From the NCBI GenBank assembly GCA_942491575.1, contig CALOBT010000031.1, positions 1,488,001 through 1,552,000 of the forward strand: a stretch of DNA of 64,000 bases, given 5' to 3'. The notes under the pieces are model-generated. The model was not told where the DNA came from, did not search any database, and saw only the letters and a list, made by a program, of their open reading frames with translations. Position numbers and translations under genes: made by a program. This stretch comes from CAZHNW01 sp942491575 (lineage in GTDB: Bacteria; Spirochaetota; UBA4802; UBA5550). Position 1 is the first letter of the stretch, and every line of letters begins with the position of its first letter. This document shows positions 48,338 to 55,703 of this stretch, piece after piece.

Positions 48338-50062
48338 ATGAAAAAAATAATATTTTATTTCGATCCGACAGTTACAAGTATGTTTGTGAAAACAAAAACC
48401 GAGTCTGGCGAATCGAAGGTACATCTTTCTTCTCCTCATAACTTTGTGGCACGCGCAGAGCTTGTTGCACGTGTGGTGAATATTGATACTGACGAACAGA
48501 TATCTACCCGTCTTGATCCGGGATATGATTTTTATAAGGTTGTCGATTTTAAACAGATAAAAGCAGCTGAAGGAATTTACTATGATGAAACGGTGGGAGC
48601 ATATAAGGCCGCTGCTTACGGTTTTGTTATCTATAATAACGGGAGTCTGAAGCTCCTTCCCGCTCATACAATGACCCGTGACAAGCTGAAGGTATATTTT
48701 AATCTGCATCCAACGGTACATAAAAAACTTCCATCTTCAGCTGAAATTCAGGAGTATCTTCACAGCTATAATATACTCTCCAGTGTTGGTGAAAAAAATA
48801 TCAATGCCCAGTTGAGTAAAATAAATCCGGATGAACCGAAACTTACGCGAATTATTGTAGCACAGGGGAAGGCCCCGGTTAACGGCAGGGAAGAGACATT
48901 CAGCCCCCTTCTTGAGTTTGAGAAGAAGGCGGGAGAGCTTCGTTCTGATGGAAGAATTGATTTTCGTGAAGTCGGCTCGGTCATTCAGGTTTTTAAGGGG
49001 CAGGAACTGCTCGAACGGATTCCTCCGGTTAAATCCCAAGACGGAATGGATGTTTTCGGTGATGTCATACCTGCAGAGATGGAGCAGGTGGAAGGCTACC
49101 GAAAAGGTGATAATATTATTCAGTCGGGCCACGATGAGAAAATTTATCTGGCAGGAATTGATGGTGTTCTCAAGGTTGCTCAGCGCAAAGTATCAGTACT
49201 GGAGACAGTAGTGATAAATGGTGATGTTGACTATGAAACAGGGAATATTGATTTCAACGGCAGCGTTGAAGTGACCGGTTCTGTGCTTCCCGGTTTTCAT
49301 ATCAAGGCAAAGGGAGATATCAATATAAAGAACAGTGTCGAAGATGCCTTTATCGAAGCAGGCGGTGATGTCAGCATCGGAATGGGAGTGGTGGGGAAGG
49401 AATCTGTAAAGATAGTATGCAATGGAAATCTGAAAACAAAGTATCTCCTCAATTGTACTGTTGAAGCGGGTGGGGAAGTTCTTGTGGAAGACTCCATAAT
49501 AAATTCCAATGTATTTTCTAATAAACGAATCAGCGTAACCGCAAAAACCGGAAAAATAACAGGTGGGGAAATCACCGCCCTTTATGATATTGAAGCAAAA
49601 ATTGTAGGCGCAAAAACAGAGACACAGACTGTTCTCAGTGTCGGAAGAAATCTTCAAATTGAGAAAGAACTTGATGTTGTACGAAAACAGATGAATGCGC
49701 TCCGTGAGGAAGTTGCCGAAATCATCAGAAAACTTAAAACCAGCTTTGGTGAAGGAGTATTTGAAGATCCTAAAAAATATATTGCGATACTTCCACCGGT
49801 TAAAAAGAAAACATGTCTCACCCTCCTGCAGGAACTGAATAATGGCAATAAAAACCTGAAGGAGCTTCAGGAGAAAACCCGTCAAATTTCTGAAAAACTG
49901 AAATTAGACAGGGAACCCGTCATAATAGTCTACGACCGTGTATATCCCGGAACAGTTTTGAACATCAAAAAACGGATCAGAAAGATCGATCGAGAGTATG
50001 AAAATGCCAAGTTTTTTGAAGACCTTGAGACAAGGGATATCCGCTTTACTTCCGCAAACTGA
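48338..50062 (+). CDS. FapA / DUF342 polymerising protein
   Basis: A 574-residue DUF342 protein. An N-terminal region of about 140 residues precedes the FapA core: EREETFSPLL-type entry, ERIPPVKSQDGMDVFGDVIP, then a right-handed parallel beta-helix of short repeats (VVINGDVDYETGNIDFNGSV, GSVLPGFHIKAKGDINI, EDAFIEAGGDVSIGMGV, NGNLKTKYLLN, AGGEVLVEDSI, GKITGGEITALYDIEAK) and a C-terminal coiled coil (LQIEKELDVVRKQMNALREEV). Homologues polymerise and affect flagellar placement or cell shape. No flagellar gene adjoins it; a leader with repeated half-sites precedes it. Confidence 0.88.
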   Translation: MKKIIFYFDPTVTSMFVKTKTESGESKVHLSSPHNFVARAELVARVVNIDTDEQISTRLDPGYDFYKVVDFKQIKAAEGIYYDETVGAYKAAAYGFVIYNNGSLKLLPAHTMTRDKLKVYFNLHPTVHKKLPSSAEIQEYLHSYNILSSVGEKNINAQLSKINPDEPKLTRIIVAQGKAPVNGREETFSPLLEFEKKAGELRSDGRIDFREVGSVIQVFKGQELLERIPPVKSQDGMDVFGDVIPAEMEQVEGYRKGDNIIQSGHDEKIYLAGIDGVLKVAQRKVSVLETVVINGDVDYETGNIDFNGSVEVTGSVLPGFHIKAKGDINIKNSVEDAFIEAGGDVSIGMGVVGKESVKIVCNGNLKTKYLLNCTVEAGGEVLVEDSIINSNVFSNKRISVTAKTGKITGGEITALYDIEAKIVGAKTETQTVLSVGRNLQIEKELDVVRKQMNALREEVAEIIRKLKTSFGEGVFEDPKKYIAILPPVKKKTCLTLLQELNNGNKNLKELQEKTRQISEKLKLDREPVIIVYDRVYPGTVLNIKKRIRKIDREYENAKFFEDLETRDIRFTSAN

Positions 50063-50223
50063 TTAAAATTCATTTGACAAATGTTAATGGCGTGAAATTC
50101 TATGACTCAGGTTTGACATGTGGTCATTATTATGTCTTTTTTCCTTTATTATGGGAAAATGAAACAAATCGACGATAAAAGTTACTCAATGAGCAAGGCT
50201 TTTTAATAATTGGAGGTACCATA

Positions 50224-50391
50224 ATGATTGGTGGACTGGGCGTTCCTGAACTGGTTATAATTTTTCTTATTATTCTTGTGCTTTTCGGTGCTAATAAAAT
50301 TCCTAAAATTGCAAAAGATATCGGCGGTGGAATCAGGGAATTCAAAAAATCGATATCCGGTGACGACGATAACGATAAGAAAGAAAGTTAA
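50224..50391 (+). CDS. tatA: Twin-arginine translocase subunit TatA
   Basis: A 55-residue gene with GGAGG seven bases before ATG. The product MIGGLGVPELVIIFLIILVL continues with FGANKIPKIAKDIGGGIREFKKSI and an acidic/basic tail (DDDNDKKES). This is the full TatA plan: short periplasmic N-terminus with the conserved Glu, one membrane helix, the FG hinge and an amphipathic helix. Its TAA stop overlaps the fdhE ATG by one base, so the two are translated together. tatC is not in the window. Confidence 0.95.
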   Translation: MIGGLGVPELVIIFLIILVLFGANKIPKIAKDIGGGIREFKKSISGDDDNDKKES

Positions 50392-51236
50392 TGTTAGAGC
50401 ATACACGTTTTTTTCAGAAAGTTAAGGATGAAACAGTAAGTGCCGGATACCTTTCAGAGGAGCTGGCACTTTTTTATGAAGATCTGTTTGTTTTTCATGA
50501 GCAAAATTCTTCAGATGGAAACAATTTTGATCTTTCCCAGTGTATTGATGCTTCGACGTTTCCCGCTTTGGATCCTGAAAAATTTATTTTTGAGGGAGAA
50601 CTGAAGACAGTCCTTGAGAAACAGCTCAGAGAACTTCTTGAGATAATTGAAAAGCATCATCCCGGAATTGATACTTCTCTTATTCAGAATGCCATTGAAG
50701 ATAAGTGGTCACTGCTGAATACTTCGGTAATCCTTCTTCTACAGCATGATATGGAAAAACTGGCTGCCGCAGCTGATGAAGTGAAAATAGGCCTTGATGA
50801 GTATCTTTTTATCCTGGTTAACTGGATGAAACCGATAATGCATTCATTCAGTTCAGCAGTGATGGAAAATGTCGACACGGAGGAGTGGCTTGCTCCGGTA
50901 TGTCCATTTTGTGGATATCTCCCTGATATGAGTAAAATCATTGAGGGCAGGGATAATCGCCGTGAGCTTCACTGTGGAGTTTGTGAGCATGAGTGGTATT
51001 ATCCCAGGATGACCTGCGCCATTTGTGAGAATACTGACAAGGATACCCTTGGTTTTCTCAACACTTCAGATGAATCACCCTATCGGGTAGATTACTGTGA
51101 CCAGTGTAAGGGATATATTAAGACATTGCGTATCCCAAAGTTGAATGAAGAATCACGATATGATCTTGCCGTTGAAAATGTGGTAACAACCTATCTTGAT
51201 GCTTCTGCCATTGAACTCGGATATAAACGGCTGTAA
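50391..51236 (+). CDS. fdhE: FdhE-like formate dehydrogenase accessory protein
   Basis: A 281-residue protein whose C-terminal half is a double rubredoxin-like zinc region: CPFCGYLPDMS, then RRELHCGVCEHEWYYPRMTCAICEN, and DYCDQCKGYIKT, as in FdhE. The N-terminal half is helical with the expected low conservation. FdhE binds iron and is needed for maturation of respiratory, Tat-exported formate dehydrogenases. One-base overlap with tatA makes sense functionally, as the substrate enzyme needs the Tat pathway. The dehydrogenase itself is not in the window. Confidence 0.88.
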   Translation: MLEHTRFFQKVKDETVSAGYLSEELALFYEDLFVFHEQNSSDGNNFDLSQCIDASTFPALDPEKFIFEGELKTVLEKQLRELLEIIEKHHPGIDTSLIQNAIEDKWSLLNTSVILLLQHDMEKLAAAADEVKIGLDEYLFILVNWMKPIMHSFSSAVMENVDTEEWLAPVCPFCGYLPDMSKIIEGRDNRRELHCGVCEHEWYYPRMTCAICENTDKDTLGFLNTSDESPYRVDYCDQCKGYIKTLRIPKLNEESRYDLAVENVVTTYLDASAIELGYKRL

Positions 51237-51256
51237 TAAAATCAGGGGAGTATGGT

Positions 51257-52093
51257 ATGATACTCATCACTGGAGTCGAATCTTCCCTTACTAAAGCAAT
51301 ACAAGCAGGTCTCTCTCCCCGGGGGGAGACTTCTCTTGTACAGTATTCTCATAATTATCTTGATACCCTGACCGATTCTCTGAATGGAGGGGACGACACC
51401 CTGTTGATACTCCCTCCGCTCCAGGACATAGATTACTATGAGATACATCGTGAAGATGCCTACGGCAATATCAGCATAGCTGTAAAAAAAGCCGCAGAAT
51501 TTGCCTGCCAAAAAAATATTCCCCTGATTTTCATAAGTTCAGTCCATGTCTTTAACGGAAGGGATAATCCAGTATATTCTGAAGAGAGTACTCCTGATCC
51601 GCAGTCGGTATTTGGTGATGCATGTCATCTTGCAGAACAATACTTCCTTGATACCGGTTGTACAGGTTGTATTATCAGAACAGGAGAGCTTATAGGCTTC
51701 GGAGACTGGGATCTCTCGCCGTTGCTGCAAAAACAAAAGGACCGGCACACTTTGGATGTTCCTGAAGGTGTAATTACTCCCTCATCGGTTACGGGACTTG
51801 CTGGATGTATTTCGACTTTAATGGAAAAGAGGGCAACAGGGATTTACCACTATTGCCAGGACGGGAAAGCTGGTCGTCATGATGTGTTGCAGCTTATTCT
51901 CAGAGAAATGGAAGCAAGAGGATTACTTGCTGAATTACCGGAGCTTTCTGAAAAGGACTATCGGGAAATTCCACTGGGGGCCGAAAGATTGTACAACTCA
52001 GTTTTAGACAACTCAAAATTCTGTGTTGAATCCGGCATAAAACCTGAATCGTGGCAGACTTCTGTTGTTGAATATGTAGAAAGTCTTAAATAA
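51257..52093 (+). CDS. RmlD-like short-chain reductase homologue with altered active site
   Basis: A 278-residue extended-SDR/RmlD-type protein: N-terminal MILITGVESSLTKAIQ in the nucleotide-binding position (glycine-rich pattern largely lost), LIFISSVHVFNGRDNPVYSEESTPDP matching the STDYVFDG region, IIRTGELIG, and a C-terminal HYCQDGKAGRHDVLQLIL segment. The catalytic YxxxK is FGDAC (F119, C123), so both Tyr and Lys are missing. It is likely a pseudoenzyme or regulatory homologue in the manner of MAT2B. Follows fdhE by 20 nt, so probably in the same operon. Confidence 0.75.
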   Translation: MILITGVESSLTKAIQAGLSPRGETSLVQYSHNYLDTLTDSLNGGDDTLLILPPLQDIDYYEIHREDAYGNISIAVKKAAEFACQKNIPLIFISSVHVFNGRDNPVYSEESTPDPQSVFGDACHLAEQYFLDTGCTGCIIRTGELIGFGDWDLSPLLQKQKDRHTLDVPEGVITPSSVTGLAGCISTLMEKRATGIYHYCQDGKAGRHDVLQLILREMEARGLLAELPELSEKDYREIPLGAERLYNSVLDNSKFCVESGIKPESWQTSVVEYVESLK

Positions 52094-52189
52094 CAATGAT
52101 CCTTCTGATTTGTAGTTGTAGACATAATTGTTCTAGACAAAAGAAACCGGTTGTGGATATATTTTTATAAAATTTTCGGCAGGTACAAT

Positions 52190-52696
52190 ATGAAACCCTA
52201 TAAAATAGATGAAGCTGGTGAAAACCTCCTCGAAATTCTTGCCAGGGACGGACGGATCAGTCCCGAGGATATCGCAAAACAGCTGAACATAACTTCGAAG
52301 GAAGTGGAAAAACGGATAAAGAAGCTGGAGAAGGATAATATTATTCTTGGATATAAAGCTTCGGTGAACTGGCAGCGGGTTCGTCACAACACGGTGCGGG
52401 CCCTGATTGAAGTAAAGGTTACACCTGAGAGAAAAGTCGGATTTGATGCCGTTGCAGAGTCAATTTATCGTTTTCCCGAGGTCTCTTCACTCTCACTGCT
52501 GTCCGGTGGCTACGATCTCCTGGTTCAGGTCGAGGGGGAGACCCTTCGTGAGGTGGCACAGTTTGTGTCGGAAAAGCTTGCCACTATCAAGGGCGTGCAG
52601 TCAACTGTTTCTCATTTTCTCCTTAAAACCTACAAAGAGGATGGGGTTATCCTCGTTGACCAGGCTGAGAGCAAAAGACTTCCAGTCACCCCATAG
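52190..52696 (+). CDS. Lrp/AsnC-family transcriptional regulator
   Basis: Start placed at ATG 52190, six bases after an AGG; the frame is open from TTG 52151. The 168-residue product has an AsnC-type helix-turn-helix (LLEILARDGRISPEDIAKQL, EVEKRIKKLEKDNIILGYKA, about 9-55) and an RAM/AsnC effector domain (ALIEVKVTPERKVGFDAVAE, VSSLSLLSGGYDLLVQVEG, VQSTVSHFLLKTYKEDG). Such regulators respond to amino acids. Often a PLP aminotransferase follows in related loci; here the next gene is an outer-membrane protein, so the target is open. Confidence 0.9.
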   Translation: MKPYKIDEAGENLLEILARDGRISPEDIAKQLNITSKEVEKRIKKLEKDNIILGYKASVNWQRVRHNTVRALIEVKVTPERKVGFDAVAESIYRFPEVSSLSLLSGGYDLLVQVEGETLREVAQFVSEKLATIKGVQSTVSHFLLKTYKEDGVILVDQAESKRLPVTP

Positions 52697-52816
52697 TACT
52701 TCAAGGGGGTATTTTGCCCTCAGCACAATTTCCGTCTTTATATATTGATGGTAATTCAAAAATTTTTATCAGCACTAGTTAAGCTGTTTGTTTTTGAATT
52801 ACCGGAAGCAAGCAAA

Positions 52817-52878
52817 TAATTAACTGGTTAATTAATTTAATAATTAATATTGACATTATCTCGGTTATACGATAAAAA
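52817..52878 (+). promoter_or_regulatory. Promoter with upstream palindrome for the barrel-lipoprotein pair
   Basis: The palindrome TAATTAAC-tg-GTTAATTA (52817-52834) lies 15 bp upstream of a TTGACA box (52850-52855); an AT-rich -10 (GATAAA/TAAAAA, 52871-52878) follows. The leader then runs to GGAGG and the ATG at 52932. The position upstream of -35 suits an activator. Confidence 0.5.
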
Positions 52879-52931
52879 GCGACATAATCACCTTTGTTCT
52901 ATCAGGGTAAAAAAAGAAATGGAGGACTTTT

Positions 52932-54074
52932 ATGAAGCAGTTTTTATCACGGTCACTTGCGATCCTTGCTGTTTCAGGCATGATTCTACTCATGTCAGGA
53001 GCGGCAGAGGCGGGCCTGCCGAGGATCCTTTCCATGGGGATGGAAGAGGATACGGTGTGGATGATTGAAAAGGATGAGACTCATGTTTCTGAAAACGCAG
53101 CCTATCTCTCGAAGGTGGCCCCTCAGCTTACGGTGGGATACGCGGGAACCATAATCACCAATCCTTACGGGTGGATCGTTTTTTCCCCGATTGACAACCT
53201 GAATCTTCTGGTTTCCACGGGAATGCCCCTTGAGGATACAGCCTTTGCAGGAGGATCTCCCGCGGCGGGTGTGGATATGGACTATGAGCAGTTTGCCATT
53301 ACCGGTTCCTACGACATGGGAAATATGATTTTTGGGGCAGGTACCTCATTCTCCTATATGAAGGATGATGGAGGGGCGGGAGATCCCGACACAAACCTGG
53401 TGTGGACCCTCGATCTCGGCATGATTATGGAACTCTCCTCTGCAATGACCGTAGACGCAGGTGTTTTTCTTAATGTATGGAGTGCGGATACTCCTTCAAA
53501 CACCTATGAAAGAACTACCGCGGACTTCGGTGCAAACGGTCGTCTTAACTGGTCCCTCAGTGAGTTGAACACGCTTCATGTCTTTTTTAAGTATGCCTAC
53601 CTGGGAAGAACCAGTACTGTTGGCGGTACTGAAGTTGAAACTACCTACCATAATGTTTATGCAGGGATTTCCGACGAGATGAAGATTACCAAAAACAGCA
53701 TGGTATTCGGCGGTCTCCAGTACAGCATGGAGAACACTGCTCTTGCGGCAGGAGATCTCTACACTCATAAAATCAAGCTGGTTCTGGGTGGGGAAGTTGA
53801 AATGTTCAAGGCTGTTAAAGCCCGTCTTGGGGTACATCGTGTACTCTTCGACCGTGATACCACTGATCCCGGTGATACCGTTGATGACAGTGTCAATACT
53901 ACCGTGGCCGCCTTCGGTCTCGGCATCACCCTCGGTAATGTTCTTTTCGATATGAATGTCAGCCTGCCGATTCTCACAACCGGACCCGATTTTATCAGCG
54001 GCGGTGGCGGTCCCGGTGGCTGGTCCACCGACTTTGAGGCAAAGTACTATTTTGAAACAGGATCGAAGAAGTAA
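52932..54074 (+). CDS. Outer-membrane beta-barrel protein
   Basis: A 380-residue protein with a signal peptide (MKQFLSRSLAILAVSGMILLMSGAAEA-G) after GGAGG. The mature part starts with a conserved-looking LPRILSMGMEEDTVWMIEKD stretch and continues as alternating strands, many with aromatic girdles (TVGYAGTIITNPYGWIVFSP, FAITGSYDMGNMIFGAG, LNWSLSELNTLHVFFKYAYLG), ending in FEAKYYFETGSKK. I assign a large barrel of unknown function. Only one base separates its stop from the lipoprotein start, so the two products are made together and may form a surface complex. Confidence 0.75.
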   Translation: MKQFLSRSLAILAVSGMILLMSGAAEAGLPRILSMGMEEDTVWMIEKDETHVSENAAYLSKVAPQLTVGYAGTIITNPYGWIVFSPIDNLNLLVSTGMPLEDTAFAGGSPAAGVDMDYEQFAITGSYDMGNMIFGAGTSFSYMKDDGGAGDPDTNLVWTLDLGMIMELSSAMTVDAGVFLNVWSADTPSNTYERTTADFGANGRLNWSLSELNTLHVFFKYAYLGRTSTVGGTEVETTYHNVYAGISDEMKITKNSMVFGGLQYSMENTALAAGDLYTHKIKLVLGGEVEMFKAVKARLGVHRVLFDRDTTDPGDTVDDSVNTTVAAFGLGITLGNVLFDMNVSLPILTTGPDFISGGGGPGGWSTDFEAKYYFETGSKK

Positions 54075-54075
54075 C

Positions 54076-55398
54076 ATGTTATTTGCATACTCTTTTTGCC
54101 GCAAAATCATCAGGTATTACCGTCCCTTAGGGGCGGTAATACTTTTACCGGTTATTCTTGCGGTAACTTCCGCCTGCGGTACCACCCCGGTGAGGATTGA
54201 CGGAGGCATGTCCCTGCCTCAGAAGAAGGTCCTTCTTTCTGCGCGTCTTATGGATAAGGCGGCACTTCTGGAGGTTTCGGCTGACGGTTCAGTTGTTCCT
54301 TCCGGGATATTGCCGAAAGAAATGAGAGGGGTGAAACTTACTTCCCCCGGCAGCTTTCAGGATTTGTTCTACGCGGAGGGGGATGGGGGCCTCCATCTTT
54401 TCCTTCCCAAAAAGAAGAAATATTTTCTGGTTCCCCGGGGCAGTAAAGGTCTCAACGGCGACGCCATCAGGAATATCCATGTCACACGGTCCGGAAGGGA
54501 ATACCGGTTTCTTGTTACGTACCTGGCACCAAGGGGAGGGGGCGTCACGGACTGTCGTGTCGGCGGCGATCTTACTTCCTTCACCTGCACATCTTTAAAT
54601 AAAAGAAATTCAGATTTGAAATCAGACCGTGTTCATGAAACGGTTTTTGACCATGCAGGCAATCTCTGGTTCCGTTACAGTCCCCGGGACCTCGCGGGGA
54701 TTTCCCGCCTGAAGAAAAACGGTAATTGGCAGCACTTTGACCGCAACAATTCTGATCTCGGTGATAATGCAGTCTCCATAATACACGTGGAAAAGAAGAA
54801 CCGGGGATTCACTGGGGAAAATATCTGGTTTGTCACCCGTGCAGGCCTTTCCAGGCTCCGCTATGATAAAAAGGAAGAGGAATGGAAACTTTTCGGAGAA
54901 AAGCATTCTCTTGGAGACACTATTACCCGTGCCATGGGGATTGATACATGGTTTTCCGATGCCATTGTGGGGATTGTTGATCTGGCGGTGCGGAAAGACC
55001 ACCTGATGATTGCCACGAAGTACGCCGTCTACCGTTTTAAGGAAGGAAACGTAAACCGTTTTGCACCGAAGGAAGCTGGGGGCCTTGATGAATTGCGCAT
55101 CCGTTCAATGGTGGTAAGGGGGGATACCGTTTTTGTGGTGATATCACCCCAGAGGGATCCCCGCAGGGAGATTGTCGCCATTAAAATATTTAAAATCAAG
55201 GACCGTACCTGGCATTCCCTGAAGTACTGGGGACTTAACAGGCAGTATCCCCGTCATGTGAAATTTTTCAGCATTGACAGTGACCATGATGCCATTGTCT
55301 TTTCCTATGGAAACAGGGGGGATAAGGCGGCCCTCCTGCTGCACAGTAACTTTACACTGCAGCCCCTCGTTCTGCCCCGGTCTCCCGCAGGAAAATAA
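54076..55398 (+). CDS. Propeller-domain lipoprotein
   Basis: Start at ATG 54076, one base after the barrel gene stop; the longer open frame overlaps that gene and is not used (440 residues). After RYYRPLGAVILLPVILAVTSAC comes a probable lipid-modified Cys (the -3 position is Thr, so the lipobox is not perfect). The mature protein has blade-like repeats of the two-component-regulator propeller type: DHAGNLWFRYSPRDLAGISR, NGNWQHFDRNNSDLGDNAV, ENIWFVTRAGLSRLRYDKKE and EWKLFGEKH. Likely a surface or periplasmic partner of the upstream barrel. Confidence 0.72.
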   Translation: MLFAYSFCRKIIRYYRPLGAVILLPVILAVTSACGTTPVRIDGGMSLPQKKVLLSARLMDKAALLEVSADGSVVPSGILPKEMRGVKLTSPGSFQDLFYAEGDGGLHLFLPKKKKYFLVPRGSKGLNGDAIRNIHVTRSGREYRFLVTYLAPRGGGVTDCRVGGDLTSFTCTSLNKRNSDLKSDRVHETVFDHAGNLWFRYSPRDLAGISRLKKNGNWQHFDRNNSDLGDNAVSIIHVEKKNRGFTGENIWFVTRAGLSRLRYDKKEEEWKLFGEKHSLGDTITRAMGIDTWFSDAIVGIVDLAVRKDHLMIATKYAVYRFKEGNVNRFAPKEAGGLDELRIRSMVVRGDTVFVVISPQRDPRREIVAIKIFKIKDRTWHSLKYWGLNRQYPRHVKFFSIDSDHDAIVFSYGNRGDKAALLLHSNFTLQPLVLPRSPAGK

Positions 55399-55703
55399 TA
55401 GTCTGACAGGTTACCGGGGAGGTCCTTCCGGAAAGTGAAGGTAATAATCCCTTATAAACATCCGGGGTGCGGTTTTAAACGGGGGGAGTCCGCATTCCAC
55501 TGTATAAATGTAAAACCTCTGTTAAAAAACTTGATTAATCTTGAAAAAGAGTAGACAATTTACCCCCCTTTTTTAGTACAAAGACCTCTGGTACCTTAAC
55601 CGAATTGTTGCGGTCGCTCCATTTTTCAGGGAGAAGCGGAGAAGATGTTTTCATAAGAATACCGTGATCGTATGAGGTTTTTTAATCATTAGAGGAGTAA
55701 TAA
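55399..55703. other. Leader region upstream of purL
   Basis: No gene. A weak hairpin GTGCGG...CCGCAT (55467-55495) sits in a G-rich patch. A possible -35 TTGATT (55531-55536) has no convincing -10. I could not match a purine, ZTP or other known riboswitch. AGAGGAG precedes the purL ATG. Confidence 0.4.

Noticed and set aside
49193..49885. 230-residue minus-strand frame inside fapA
   Set aside because: It is Phe/Tyr/Cys-rich, as expected from the complement of the beta-helix repeats, and has no start signal.
50109..50126. Third copy of the shared 18-bp operator (TTTGACATGTGGTCA)
   Set aside because: Only TGACATGT matches; the right half is one base short and not palindromic.
55399..55703. 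Purine or ZTP riboswitch in front of purL
   Set aside because: G-rich patches and a weak hairpin exist, but the conserved core sequences of those classes are not present.
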